Assembly (NCBI GenBank): GCA_025934735.1
Contig: JAICWP010000007.1
Coordinates: 1-64,000, forward strand
Source: Terriglobales bacterium
GTDB lineage: Bacteria; Acidobacteriota; Terriglobia; Terriglobales; Acidobacteriaceae
Direction: 5' to 3'
DNA length: 64,000 nucleotides
Shown here: positions 52,732 to 61,562 of the stretch, piece by piece
How the letters are laid out: every line of letters starts with the position of its first letter
Position numbering within the stretch: the stretch's first letter is position 1
Notes under the pieces: model-generated
Told to the model about the DNA's origin: nothing
Seen by the model: only the letters and a program-made list of their open reading frames with translations
Database searches by the model: none
Position numbers and translations under genes: made by a program

Positions 52732-54597
52732 ATGTCCTCTGAGTTTCTTTCCCGATTGCAGACGGGACCAGTGTTGTGCGACGGCGCCATGGGCACGCTT
52801 CTGTACGCCCGGGGAGTGTTCATTAACCGCTGCTATGACGAACTGAATTGCTCCCAGCCGGACATGATCCGGGACATACATCACGAGTATCTGCAGGCGG
52901 GAGCTGAAGTTATTGAAACCAATACTTTCGGTGCCAACGCGGTACGTTTGGCCCGCCACGGTTTTGCCGAGCGCGTGCACGAGGTGAATTTAGCCGGCGC
53001 TCAGCTGGCGCGCGAAGCCGCCAAGAGCTTTGCCGCCTGGGTCGCGGGTTCGGTGGGGCCGCTGGGCATCCGCATTGAGCCTCTGGGAAAAACCTCCCGC
53101 GAGGAAGCGCGCTCCATCTTCAAGCAGCAGATCGCGGCGCTCGCCGAGGGCGGAGTGGATCTACTTATCCTGGAAACGTTCGGCTATTTGGAAGAGCTGC
53201 ACCAGGCCCTGCTGGCCGCCCGCGAGGTGAATCCTAAAATTCCGGTGGTGGCGCAAGTCACCATTGATGACGATGGCAACTGCCTCGACGGTTCCAGCCC
53301 GGACACCTTTGCCCCTCAGTTGGCGGAATGGGGCGCCGATGTGCTGGGCTGCAACTGCAGCGTCGGGCCGGTCGCGATGTTGGAAGCCATGGAACGGGTG
53401 CGCCAGGTGACTACGGTGCCCCTGGCCGCCCAGCCCAACGCCGGCATGCCGCGCAGCGTGGAAGGCCGAAATATCTATCTCTGCTCGCCGGAATACATGG
53501 CCAGCTATGCCCGCAAGTTTGTGACAGCCGGAGTGCGCCTGGTGGGCGGTTGCTGCGGCACCACCCCCGAGCACATCCGCGCCATGAAGTCTGCCCTGCA
53601 GGTGGGCAAGGCGCGCAATCGCACCAGCACCTTTCCGCTAGCTGCGACTCCGGCGAAACCGGCCGCACACGAGCCACCCGCGCTGGAAAAAAGGTCGCGA
53701 GTTGGAGCCAAGTTGGCTGCCGGCGAGTTTGTCAGCATGGTAGAAATCGTGCCTCCCAAGGGCACCGACATCGTTAAGGAGTTGGAGGGAGCGCGCTTTC
53801 TCAAGTCGGTGGGTGTGGATGCGGTGAACATTCCTGACAGTCCGCGGGCGTCAGCGCGCATGAGCAACCAGGCGTTATCCATTCTGATCCAGCAGCAAGT
53901 AGGCATTGAAGCGGTGCTGCACTACACCTGCCGCGACCGCAACGTGCTCAGCATTCAGTCGGACCTGCTGGGAGCGGCCACCATAGGGATTCGCAACCTG
54001 ATTTGCATCACAGGAGATCCGCCCAAACTGGGAAATTACCCCGATGCCACCGCGGTTTTCGACGTGGATGCCATCGGCCTGGTCAATATTGTCCGCAACC
54101 TGAATCGAGGCTTGGATATAGGCGGCAATCCCCTGGGCAACGGCACTTCATTCGTGATCGGCGTAGGGGCCAACCCTGGGGTACCCAACATTGACGAAGA
54201 AATTCGCCGCTTCGAATACAAGGTGGAAGCAGGAGCGGAATATGCCGTCACCCAGCCGGTGTTCGACATCGGGCTGCTGGAGAACTTTCTCCGGCGCATT
54301 GAGCATTGCCGGGTACCGGTTATTGCCGGTATCTGGCCACTGGTCAGCGTGCGCAATGCCGAGTTCATGAAGAACGAGCTGCGGGTATCCATTCCGGATG
54401 CCATTTTTCAACGTATGGGGGCGGCCAGTAACGCCGAAGTCGCACGCCATGAAGGAGTTGCCATCGCCCGCGAGATGCTGCTTGCGCTGCGCGGCCTGGT
54501 TCAGGGAGCCCAGATCAGCGCTCCCTTTGGCAAGTACAGCGCTGCCGTGGATGTGCTCGAGGCCCTAGGCGCAGGCGGGGCTGCCGCCCAAGGCTAG
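52732..54597 (+). CDS. Bifunctional homocysteine S-methyltransferase / 5,10-methylenetetrahydrofolate reductase
   Basis: 621 residues in two parts. Residues 1-290 form a homocysteine methyltransferase barrel (VLCDGAMGTLLYARG, AGAEVIETNTFGAN) with zinc-type ligands at Cys209 (LGCNCS) and Cys274/275 (GGCCGTT). From about 325 a MetF-type reductase follows (VEIVPPKGTDIVKELEGARF, CRDRNVLSIQSDLLGAA, CITGDPPKLGNYPDAT). The fusion, as in YitJ-type proteins, could make methyl-THF and use a methyl donor for methionine synthesis. The true methyl donor of this N-terminal type is not certain. Confidence 0.93.
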   Translation: MSSEFLSRLQTGPVLCDGAMGTLLYARGVFINRCYDELNCSQPDMIRDIHHEYLQAGAEVIETNTFGANAVRLARHGFAERVHEVNLAGAQLAREAAKSFAAWVAGSVGPLGIRIEPLGKTSREEARSIFKQQIAALAEGGVDLLILETFGYLEELHQALLAAREVNPKIPVVAQVTIDDDGNCLDGSSPDTFAPQLAEWGADVLGCNCSVGPVAMLEAMERVRQVTTVPLAAQPNAGMPRSVEGRNIYLCSPEYMASYARKFVTAGVRLVGGCCGTTPEHIRAMKSALQVGKARNRTSTFPLAATPAKPAAHEPPALEKRSRVGAKLAAGEFVSMVEIVPPKGTDIVKELEGARFLKSVGVDAVNIPDSPRASARMSNQALSILIQQQVGIEAVLHYTCRDRNVLSIQSDLLGAATIGIRNLICITGDPPKLGNYPDATAVFDVDAIGLVNIVRNLNRGLDIGGNPLGNGTSFVIGVGANPGVPNIDEEIRRFEYKVEAGAEYAVTQPVFDIGLLENFLRRIEHCRVPVIAGIWPLVSVRNAEFMKNELRVSIPDAIFQRMGAASNAEVARHEGVAIAREMLLALRGLVQGAQISAPFGKYSAAVDVLEALGAGGAAAQG

Positions 54598-54711
54598 GCT
54601 TTGCCTTTCCGGGCATACTCCCGAGTCCGGATTCTGCCAGGACGCAGTATTAAATTTTCCTGCGCAAAAGATGCAGGGATGTGCATTAAAATATAGGCGA
54701 GGGGATTTGGG

Positions 54712-54951
54712 TTGCCGAAGTTTGAGGAGTGCCTCCAGCGCCTGGAGAAGATTGTGACCGAGCTTGAACAGGGGGATATTCCCCTGGAGAAGTCGCTGGC
54801 GCTTTTTGAGGAGGGCATGCAGCTTTCCACAACCTGCCGCAAGGAATTAGAGCAGGCCGAAGGTAAAGTCGAGATCTTGTTGAAACAGAACGGGAAAATA
54901 CAAGCGGAACCCTTCGAGCCCTTGACTGAGAAGGCGGAATCCAGGAAGTAG
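54712..54951 (+). CDS. xseB: Exodeoxyribonuclease VII small subunit
   Basis: 79 residues, all helical: FEECLQRLEKIVTELEQGDIPLEKSLALFEEGMQL is the family signature. The start is a TTG at 54712 with GAGGGG eight bases upstream. It binds the catalytic XseA subunit, which degrades single-stranded DNA; xseA is not in the window. The separation from ispA, its usual neighbour in many genomes, by about 3.4 kb of unrelated genes is noteworthy. Confidence 0.93.
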   Translation: MPKFEECLQRLEKIVTELEQGDIPLEKSLALFEEGMQLSTTCRKELEQAEGKVEILLKQNGKIQAEPFEPLTEKAESRK

Positions 54952-54986
54952 CCCCCCGCGCTTTCGTCATGCTCGTTTGACCACAA

Positions 54987-55036
54987 GCGCCGCAGTTTGA
55001 AGTGCGGTGTTTACGCTGCCGTTGCGTAGGCGACGG
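54987..55036 (+). other. Two consecutive hairpins in the leader of the receiver gene
   Basis: CGCCGCA/TGCGGTG (54988-55009) and CCGTTGC/GCGACGG with a GTAG loop (55019-55036). The first, 36 bases after the xseB stop and followed by TTT, could be a weak terminator for xseB. The second lies just before the ribosome site of the next gene. Confidence 0.35.
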
Positions 55037-55056
55037 TCGAACATCAAGGGGGAACT

Positions 55057-55431
55057 ATGCAGCCGTTGAACGTGGTTGTTCTGCAGAGCGATGTGTTACT
55101 CGCTCAAACCCTGCAGAATTCGCTGCAGAGTCATTTCAGTTTCATCTACTTAGCGCGCAACCTGGGAGAAGCGAAAGCCGCAGTTCCCAAGTACCGGGCG
55201 CACATACTGATTGTTGATCTGGAACTGGTTTCACGGGCGGAAGTGGAGTGGCTGCGGCGGGAATTTCCGGGGCTTTGCTTGGTTTGCACCCACCGACTGG
55301 CAGACGAGGAGATGTGGACGGAAATGGTCGAGGCGGGTGCCAGCGATCTGTGCTTTTCCGCTGACAGCCAAGGCATTTTGAGCGCCGCCCTGCGCAGCAC
55401 GAGGGCTAGCGCTAAGGCTATCGCCGCTTAG
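55057..55431 (+). CDS. Single-domain receiver-like protein
   Basis: 124 residues from an ATG preceded by GGGGGAAC. It fits a CheY-like fold: beta1 PLNVVVLQSDVLL, the acceptor Asp in HILIVDLELV, and a Thr in LVCTHRLADEE. The usual Lys-Pro near the end is absent (GASDLCFSAD), so phosphorylation may not signal normally. No output domain is present. It precedes pilin 3, whose sigma54 promoter starts 80 bases after its stop; whether it participates in pilus control is unknown. Confidence 0.75.
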   Translation: MQPLNVVVLQSDVLLAQTLQNSLQSHFSFIYLARNLGEAKAAVPKYRAHILIVDLELVSRAEVEWLRREFPGLCLVCTHRLADEEMWTEMVEAGASDLCFSADSQGILSAALRSTRASAKAIAA

Positions 55432-55511
55432 TCCGCAATTCTGACGCAACTTCTTGCGCTTAGCTCGTTCCTTGTCTGGAGATAGGTTGTTCTTTGCCTT
55501 AAGGGCAGCTC

Positions 55512-55527
55512 TGGCCATAAGATTGCA
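55512..55527 (+). promoter_or_regulatory. Sigma54 (-24/-12) promoter of pilin 3
   Basis: TGGCCA-N5-TTGCA matches the consensus at all of the most conserved positions. Transcription would start near 55538, about 80 bases before the pilin ATG. No clear TGTC palindrome sits 100 bp upstream, unlike at pilins 1 and 2. Confidence 0.72.
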
Positions 55528-55618
55528 ATAGTTATCTATGCGGCTGTTGCCGGAAACAGCCGTCGGGCGCGGCTTTGGGCCGCTGCCGGAAATTTTGAAA
55601 AGCAGACACGGATTTCTA

Positions 55619-56131
55619 ATGAAACGCTCAAGAAAAGCTAAAGGCTTCTCCCTCATCGAATTGTTAATCGTGGTGGCCATCATTCTGATCATCGCCGCCA
55701 TTGCCATTCCCAACCTGCTGCGGGCCAAGATTTCCGCCAATGAAGCTTCGGCGGTTTCGTCCATCCGCACCATCAACCAGGCGGAATTGTCGTACCAGAC
55801 GTCTTATCCCAACAATGGGTACGCCGCCCAACTTCCCAATCTGGGCGGGGCCAGTCCCTGCAGCCCAACGCCCGCCAATGCCTGCCTGATTGATCAGAGC
55901 CTGGCCGGCGGCACCAAGAGCGGATATGGCTTTGCGGCGATTGGAGGGAATCCGGTAAACGGCTCCAATACCAGCTACGTAGCCGGAGCTGCGCCCATTA
56001 CCTTCAACCAGTCCGGCGTGCGGCTGTTCTGCTCTACCGAGGACAACGTGATTCGCTGGGATGCAAACTCCAGCAAGAGCACCACGCCGCCCAACGCGCA
56101 GCAGTGCCCGAATTTCACGCCGTTGCAGTAG
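55619..56131 (+). CDS. Type IV pilin-like protein (pilin 3)
   Basis: 170 residues from ATG 55619, with leader MKRSRKAKG before FSLIELLIVVAIILI and Glu at +5. The stretch LRAKISANEASAVSSIRTINQAE and the Gly/Asn/Pro-rich globular part with Cys (SPCSPTPANAC, FCSTED, QQC) parallel pilins 1 and 2, about 17-18 kb away. The open frame extends upstream, but an earlier start would give an abnormally long leader. Ribosome site weak. Confidence 0.92.
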   Translation: MKRSRKAKGFSLIELLIVVAIILIIAAIAIPNLLRAKISANEASAVSSIRTINQAELSYQTSYPNNGYAAQLPNLGGASPCSPTPANACLIDQSLAGGTKSGYGFAAIGGNPVNGSNTSYVAGAAPITFNQSGVRLFCSTEDNVIRWDANSSKSTTPPNAQQCPNFTPLQ

Positions 56132-56222
56132 AACTAAGGGCAGAGGTTACCAAAGAAAGACACTGGACGGTTTCCTGCGTGCCAAGCCAGACTGGGTTCC
56201 CGCCCGGTCCATAACCTGCTAT

Positions 56223-57374
56223 TCACCCTGCCTTGGGTAGAAAATTCCACCCTGTGGCGCCGCCGCGTTTGCGGCTGCCGAGCACCTGAGCGAAGGTGCA
56301 GTCCTTAGGCTTCTTGTCAGGGCGCCAACGCAAAAATTTGGTGCCGTGACGAAAGCGCCCGCCGGAAAAATGATCGTAGCGGACTTCGCACACCAGCTTG
56401 GGCTGGAGCGGTTGCCATTCCATGGAGCGCTTGGTACTCCAGCGGCTCAGCCCGCCCGGAGCTTTGCCGCTGAAGCCGGGCGGCGCGATGAGCGGCTCGA
56501 CGACTCCCTTCAGCTCCTGGCGCTGCTCGGCGGTAAAGCTGGAAGAAAAACCCACATGGTCCAGCAGACCGTCTACGTTGTACAGACCGAGCAGCAACGA
56601 GCCGACCTGGCCGCCTTTCTCCGCCCAACGGAAGCCGCCTACCACGCAATCGGCCGTGCGAATGCGCTTGATTTTTACCATGCCGGCGCGATCGCCAGAG
56701 TGATAAGGCTCATTGGCCAGCTTGGCCACGACTCCATCCAAGCCGCTAGGGGCAAGCTCGCGCATCCAGCGCTCGGCTTGGCGGCGATCGACGGTAGAAG
56801 GCGAGAGGCGCACGCGCTCGCTGTTTCCTGCACCGCGAAACCATGCCTCCAGCCGCTGGCGGCGTTCTGAGAGGGGCAGCGCGACCAGCGATTTGCCTTG
56901 TTCATCCACGAGCAGGTCAAAGCACATGAGCGTGGCGGGAGTTTCCCGGGCCAGCTTACGGATGCGGGATTCGGCGGGATGAATGCGCTGCAGCAGCTCG
57001 TCGAACGCAAGCTGCTGGCCGGAGAAGATGACGATTTCGCCATCGAGGACGAACTGCTGCGGACGGAGCTGGAGCAGGGCCTCGAGAAGCTCAGGAAAGT
57101 AGCGGCCCAGCGGCTGCCCGGATTTCGATTGCAGCAAAACTTGCGAGCCGCTGCGGAAAGCCAAGCAGCGAAAACCGTCCCACTTAGGCTCGTATTGCCA
57201 GTCTTCGCCACGGGGAAGGTCGGCGACTGATTTGGCCTCCATCGGTGGATACGGCGGGCGGATGGATAGGTTAATTTCCGGGAAAGGCGCCTCGAGAGCT
57301 TCTTCGGGAACGGCGCCAGCCGAAATGCGGTCGCGGATGACCCGCGTGGTTTTCCTGCCCCGGGTAGTTGCCAT
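56223..57374 (-). CDS. ATP-dependent DNA ligase, LigC/LigD-ligase type
   Basis: 383 residues. The adenylation motif I is EPKWDGFRC with Lys64, followed by VLDGEIVIF, GLDGVVAKL and MVKIKRIRTADCVVGGFRW, and an OB-fold C-terminus (VCEVRYDHFSGGRFRHGTKFLRWR). It has ligase parts only, without the polymerase or nuclease domains of LigD. Such ligases serve end-joining or base-excision repair. No ku gene is in the window. Confidence 0.92.
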   Translation of the reverse strand: MATTRGRKTTRVIRDRISAGAVPEEALEAPFPEINLSIRPPYPPMEAKSVADLPRGEDWQYEPKWDGFRCLAFRSGSQVLLQSKSGQPLGRYFPELLEALLQLRPQQFVLDGEIVIFSGQQLAFDELLQRIHPAESRIRKLARETPATLMCFDLLVDEQGKSLVALPLSERRQRLEAWFRGAGNSERVRLSPSTVDRRQAERWMRELAPSGLDGVVAKLANEPYHSGDRAGMVKIKRIRTADCVVGGFRWAEKGGQVGSLLLGLYNVDGLLDHVGFSSSFTAEQRQELKGVVEPLIAPPGFSGKAPGGLSRWSTKRSMEWQPLQPKLVCEVRYDHFSGGRFRHGTKFLRWRPDKKPKDCTFAQVLGSRKRGGATGWNFLPKAG

Positions 57375-57519
57375 GCAAACTTAGATGGCGAAAGGAGGTT
57401 GAGCCGCTGTCCCAAATGTGCTGCGCTCCTGTCGAGGCTCTTCGCGCAAAAAGGCTTTTGCGAGATGTGATCCCAAGTCAAGAATGATCTTCGGTGAACA
57501 GCGAGCGAACTATCCGTGG

Positions 57520-58305
57520 CTACCCGCCGATTTTGACCGCGAGCATGGAGATGGAACCGCCGTCCACGCCTTCCACGGGAAACGAAATGGGATCAGAAGG
57601 AAGGCGGGTACCAACTACGTAAAGCAGGGGGAGGTAATGGTCGGGCGTGGGAACGGCCAGTAGGGCTTCGCGACCGAGCTTGTTCTCGTAATCAATCAGC
57701 GGCTGGTCCTCTTGGGCGAGAAGCAGCTCGCGCGCACGCTTTTCAAAAGCTACGGCCCAGTCGAAGGGCTCGACGATATGCCTCCCCCAGGCGTAGGTGT
57801 GCAGGTTGTGAACCAGGTTGCCGCTGCCCATGATGAGCACGCCTTCTTCTCGTAGGGACGCCAGCCGCTGCCCAATCTCAAAATGGAACGAAGCGGGGCG
57901 GCATTCATCAATGCTTAGCTGAACGACGGGAATGTCAGCTTGCGGGTAAACGTGCGTGAGGACCGACCAGGTGCCGTGATCAATGCCCCAATGATCGTCG
58001 AGACGAACGGAAATAGGGGCCAGCAACTTCTGCACGCGTTGCGCCAGCTGGGGATCACCGGGCGCGGGATATTGCACCTGGTAGAGCTCCCGTGGGAAAC
58101 CGCCGAAATCGTGAATGGTTCGAGGCGCAGTGCTCACTGTGACCGCGGCGTCTTGGATGTACCAGTGCGCCGATATGCACAGGATTGCTTTGGGACGCGG
58201 AAGGTCGGCTGCCATGGCTGCCCACGCTTCGGTGTAGGGATTGCGCAGCAGCGCATTCATGGGATTGCCGTGGCCGAAGAATAGGGCGGGCATGAGTGGC
58301 GCCAT
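57520..58305 (-). CDS. Extradiol ring-cleavage dioxygenase of the LigB/YgiD family
   Basis: 261 residues from the ATG at 58305, preceded by GGAG; an upstream TTG would add four residues. Metal-binding His lie in FFGHGNPM, CISAHWY, DDHWGIDHGTW and PTPDHYLPLLYV, as in YgiD (4,5-DOPA extradiol dioxygenase), whose members bind zinc or iron. The physiological aromatic substrate is unknown. It shares a short divergent spacer with ispA. Confidence 0.9.
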   Translation of the reverse strand: MAPLMPALFFGHGNPMNALLRNPYTEAWAAMAADLPRPKAILCISAHWYIQDAAVTVSTAPRTIHDFGGFPRELYQVQYPAPGDPQLAQRVQKLLAPISVRLDDHWGIDHGTWSVLTHVYPQADIPVVQLSIDECRPASFHFEIGQRLASLREEGVLIMGSGNLVHNLHTYAWGRHIVEPFDWAVAFEKRARELLLAQEDQPLIDYENKLGREALLAVPTPDHYLPLLYVVGTRLPSDPISFPVEGVDGGSISMLAVKIGG

Positions 58306-58381
58306 GTGCGACTCCAATCAGGGGATAGATGCGAATGGAGCTAGCAACGACGCTCCGGACGCTTGTTATACTCAAAAACGA

Positions 58382-59263
58382 ATGCTGCAACAAACTCTGG
58401 AAGAAGGACGCCGCACGGCGGATGCGGCGTTGGAAAGACTGTTGCCGCCGGGCACGCGGTATCCCACCTCGATTCATCAGGCGATGCGGCACAGCGTGTT
58501 TGCGGGCGGCAAGCGCCTGCGGCCCATCCTGTGCCTGGAAGCGGCTCGACTGGTAGCCGGTTCCCTGCCCGAAGGCGTGGACGAGTTGGGCGCGGCGCTG
58601 GAGATGCTGCACACCTATTCGCTAATCCACGACGACCTGCCGGCACTGGACAATGATGATTTGCGGCGCGGACGCCCGACCTGCCACAAGGCATTTGGAG
58701 AAGCCACTGCAATTCTGGCGGGCGATGGCCTTCAGACCTACGCATACGAGGTGCTGGCGCGGTTGCGCTGCCCGGCGGAGCGGCGGGTGCGCATCGTCGA
58801 GGAAATTGCGCACGCCACCGGCACGGTGGATGGCATGATCGGCGGGCAGGTCATGGACCTGGAAGCCGAACACAAGCGCGCCGACGCGGCTACCTTGGAA
58901 TACATCCATAACTCCAAAACCGCGGCTCTGATTACCGCGTGCGTGGTGACGGGAGGCGTCTACGCCGGCGGGAAGGAAGAGCAGGTCGGCAACTTGCGCG
59001 CTTTTGGTCGAGCGATCGGGCTGGCATTCCAGATTGTGGATGATGTGCTGGACGTGACGCAGTCTTCCGAGCAGTTGGGCAAGACCGCCGGCAAGGATAC
59101 GGCCACGGAGAAGGCAACGTATCCGGCGCTATATGGGGTAAAGGAATCCTTGAACAAGGCGGACGTACTGGTGGAGTCGGCGTGCAAGAGCCTGGACGGC
59201 TTCGGCGAGCGCGCAGGAACGTTGAAAGCGCTGGCACAGTTTCTGGTGGAGAGGAAGAAGTAG
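58382..59263 (+). CDS. ispA: Polyprenyl (farnesyl/geranyl) diphosphate synthase
   Basis: 293 residues from the ATG at 58382, the length expected for IspA; the frame stays open further 5'. The first aspartate-rich motif is HDDLPALDNDD and the second is FQIVDDVLDVT, with GGKRLRPILCLEAARL before them. It condenses isopentenyl diphosphate with allylic diphosphates. TATACT at 58367-58372 could be a -10 box, giving a nearly leaderless message, which fits the absence of a ribosome site. Confidence 0.93.
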   Translation: MLQQTLEEGRRTADAALERLLPPGTRYPTSIHQAMRHSVFAGGKRLRPILCLEAARLVAGSLPEGVDELGAALEMLHTYSLIHDDLPALDNDDLRRGRPTCHKAFGEATAILAGDGLQTYAYEVLARLRCPAERRVRIVEEIAHATGTVDGMIGGQVMDLEAEHKRADAATLEYIHNSKTAALITACVVTGGVYAGGKEEQVGNLRAFGRAIGLAFQIVDDVLDVTQSSEQLGKTAGKDTATEKATYPALYGVKESLNKADVLVESACKSLDGFGERAGTLKALAQFLVERKK

Positions 59264-59360
59264 CTAGGTTGTAGTTGGTAGCTGGTGAGATGCAGGTCGC
59301 GCCGCTGCGCTTCTCCCGCAAGCCCTCACGCAATGCTCAGGAAGACAACGAAAGGTGCGA

Positions 59361-59390
59361 GGCAGGGCGAAGCTAAAGGTGCGCCCTGCC
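59361..59390. terminator. Possible bidirectional terminator hairpin between ispA and plsC
   Basis: GGCAGGGCG at 59361-59369 pairs with CGCCCTGCC at 59382-59390 around a 12-base loop. It lies between convergent genes but has no T tract, so a Rho-independent role is doubtful. Confidence 0.4.
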
Positions 59391-59409
59391 AAAAGCATGT
59401 CAGGCACAT

Positions 59410-60132
59410 TCACGCGCTGCGGGCGGGAGTGCGGTATTCGTCGGGGAGGGCGCTTTCGATGGAGTCACGCACGGCTGCCAGCAGAGCATCTCGATCAGAA
59501 AACTGCTGCGGATTAAGAGGCGGATGGAAGACCACGGTCGCGGTACCCGCGCGAATGCTGAAGCGGCGCTTAGGCAAGATGTGGTGCGTGCCAACGATGG
59601 TAACGGGAACAACCGGCGCGCCGCTTTCCATGGCGAGATAGAAAGGGCCCTTCTTGAAGGGCAGCAGGCGGCCATCCAAAGAGCGGGTGCCTTCGACAAA
59701 AATGGTCATGGGTATGCCGCGAGCGAGGACTGCCGATGCGGCGCGTAGGCTGGCGATAGCAGCGTCGCGATTGCTGCGCTCCACCGGCACCAACGATGCC
59801 AGGCGCATGGCACGGCTAAGAATGGGCACGCGAAAAAGTTCCTTCTTGACCAGCACCGAGGTGCGCCTCGGAATCACCGGCACCAGGATAGGCGGGTCAA
59901 GGTTGGAGACGTGGTTGGACATGAAGATGTAGGTAGCCGCGGGATCCAAGCTGCCTAACCCGACCACCTTGACCTTGACTCCCGCCACGCGCACGCCAGC
60001 AAAAGCAACGCGGGTGCCCAGCCAGTAGAGCACATCCACTTTGCCGCTCAGGAAAGTCCAGGGAAAACCGATGAGGGCGGCGAAAGGCACCAGCAGCAGC
60101 CAGAACGCCAGCATCAGCAGGGTGCGAATCAC
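59410..60132 (-). CDS. plsC: 1-acyl-sn-glycerol-3-phosphate acyltransferase
   Basis: 240 residues with N-terminal membrane helices (LLMLAFWLLLVPFAALIGFPW). The catalytic NHxxxxD motif is SNHVSNLD, with FVEGTRSLDGRLLPFKKG as the acceptor-binding region and APVVPVTIVG later. It adds the second acyl chain to make phosphatidate. It is the last gene of the operon; its ATG overlaps the mpl stop by four bases. Confidence 0.92.
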   Translation of the reverse strand: MIRTLLMLAFWLLLVPFAALIGFPWTFLSGKVDVLYWLGTRVAFAGVRVAGVKVKVVGLGSLDPAATYIFMSNHVSNLDPPILVPVIPRRTSVLVKKELFRVPILSRAMRLASLVPVERSNRDAAIASLRAASAVLARGIPMTIFVEGTRSLDGRLLPFKKGPFYLAMESGAPVVPVTIVGTHHILPKRRFSIRAGTATVVFHPPLNPQQFSDRDALLAAVRDSIESALPDEYRTPARSA

Positions 60133-61562
60133 GAGCGCGCCGGGACAGCGGCAGGAGCGGCAGCCTGCAGGCGCCGGGGCAATTTCTCATAGATGCCGCC
60201 AAAGCCGCCGTTGGAGAGAATCACCACCACGTCGCCTGCGCGCAGTTCGGCGCCGATTTGGGCGACGATGGCATCGGCGTCGGGAATGACGCGGGCGCGC
60301 TTGCCGAGATGGTTGATGCGGGCAATGACCGCCGTCAGATCAAGGCACTCGCTTTCGGGAATTGCCTCCGGCCGGAAGACGCGCGCCACCACCACCTGGT
60401 CCGCAGTGGCCAGCGCCTGCGCCAGATCGTTCTGCAGCACGTTGCGGCGCAGGGTGTTGGAGCGTGGTTCGAGAATGGCCCAGAGCCGACGCCCAGGATA
60501 ACGGGCGCGCAGAGCCTTAATGGTCTCGGCGATAGCGGTGGGGTGGTGAGCAAAGTCGTCAATGATGGTGACGCCTTTAACCTCAGCTTTAACTTCCAGG
60601 CGCCGCTTCACGCTTTTAAAAGCCTTTAAGGCGGTGGCGATTTGCTCCGGACTAATGCCGTAAGCAGAAGCCATTGCAGCCGCGGCGGTGGCGTTTAGGA
60701 CGTTGTATTCGCCGGCCAGCGCAAATTCTAAGTCGGCCCAGTGGCTTCCATCACGCAGCACCGACCAGCGGGTGAGCTGGGGATCCAGGCGCAGGTTGGC
60801 GACCTGCCAGGCGGCGTTTCCGTTGCTGCCGTAGCGTTCGACCGGACAAAGCCCCTTGGCCAGGCACTCGCTCACATTTTGATTGCCTTCGAGAGCTACG
60901 ATGCGGCCCCGGCGGGGCACCAGGTTCACCAGGCGCTTGAACGCGGTCTTCACTGCGTCCAGATCCTTATAAATATCGGCGTGGTCAAATTCCACCGAGG
61001 TGAGAATGACGGAGTCGGGAAAGTAGTGGAGGAACTTAGGACCCTTGTCAAAGAAGGCGGTGTCGTATTCGTCGCCTTCGATGATGAAATGGCCGCCGTC
61101 GCCCAGGGCGAAGCTGCTGCCAAAATTTTCCGCGATGCCGCCCACCAGGAACGCCGGGTGCTTCCCTGCCGACTGGAAGATCCAGGCAAGCATGGAGGTG
61201 GTGGTGGTCTTGCCGTGCGTGCCAGCGATGACGATAACTTCACGGCCGCGCAAGAATTCATCGTGCAGAATCTGCGGCAGCGAGCAGAACGGGATGCGGT
61301 GGTCGAGCAGATATTCCAGTTCTACGTTGCCGCGGGATATGGCGTTGCCAACCACGATCAGGTCGGGATGGGGCTGGAGATTGGATTCGGCGTAGGGCTG
61401 AGCAACAAGGATGCCGAGGCCGGCCAGAAAGTCTGACATGGGTGGATAAGCGGCGGCATCCGAACCGGTGACTTTGAATCCGCGCTGCTTCAGCATGCCC
61501 GCCAATGATGCCATGGCCGTGCCGCAAATGCCGATGAGATGAATGTGACGATTGGGCTTCAT
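60129..61562 (-). CDS. mpl: UDP-N-acetylmuramate:L-alanyl-gamma-D-glutamyl-meso-diaminopimelate ligase
   Basis: 477 residues. Mur-ligase architecture: Rossmann-like start HLIGICGTAMASLAGMLKQRGF, ATP loop GTHGKTTT at 114-121, central DEYDTAFFDKGPKFLHY and VEFDHADIYKDL typical of Mpl rather than MurC, then IIDDFAHHPTAI and ILEPRSNT. Mpl re-uses murein tripeptide released by recycling, joining it directly to UDP-MurNAc. It overlaps ldcA and plsC by four bases each, so expression is coupled. Confidence 0.95.
   Translation of the reverse strand: MKPNRHIHLIGICGTAMASLAGMLKQRGFKVTGSDAAAYPPMSDFLAGLGILVAQPYAESNLQPHPDLIVVGNAISRGNVELEYLLDHRIPFCSLPQILHDEFLRGREVIVIAGTHGKTTTTSMLAWIFQSAGKHPAFLVGGIAENFGSSFALGDGGHFIIEGDEYDTAFFDKGPKFLHYFPDSVILTSVEFDHADIYKDLDAVKTAFKRLVNLVPRRGRIVALEGNQNVSECLAKGLCPVERYGSNGNAAWQVANLRLDPQLTRWSVLRDGSHWADLEFALAGEYNVLNATAAAAMASAYGISPEQIATALKAFKSVKRRLEVKAEVKGVTIIDDFAHHPTAIAETIKALRARYPGRRLWAILEPRSNTLRRNVLQNDLAQALATADQVVVARVFRPEAIPESECLDLTAVIARINHLGKRARVIPDADAIVAQIGAELRAGDVVVILSNGGFGGIYEKLPRRLQAAAPAAVPARS

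Noticed and set aside
58241-58381. Upstream extension of ispA
   Set aside because: The extension overlaps the divergent dioxygenase gene and adds about 47 residues not found in IspA proteins; ATG 58382 gives the normal length.
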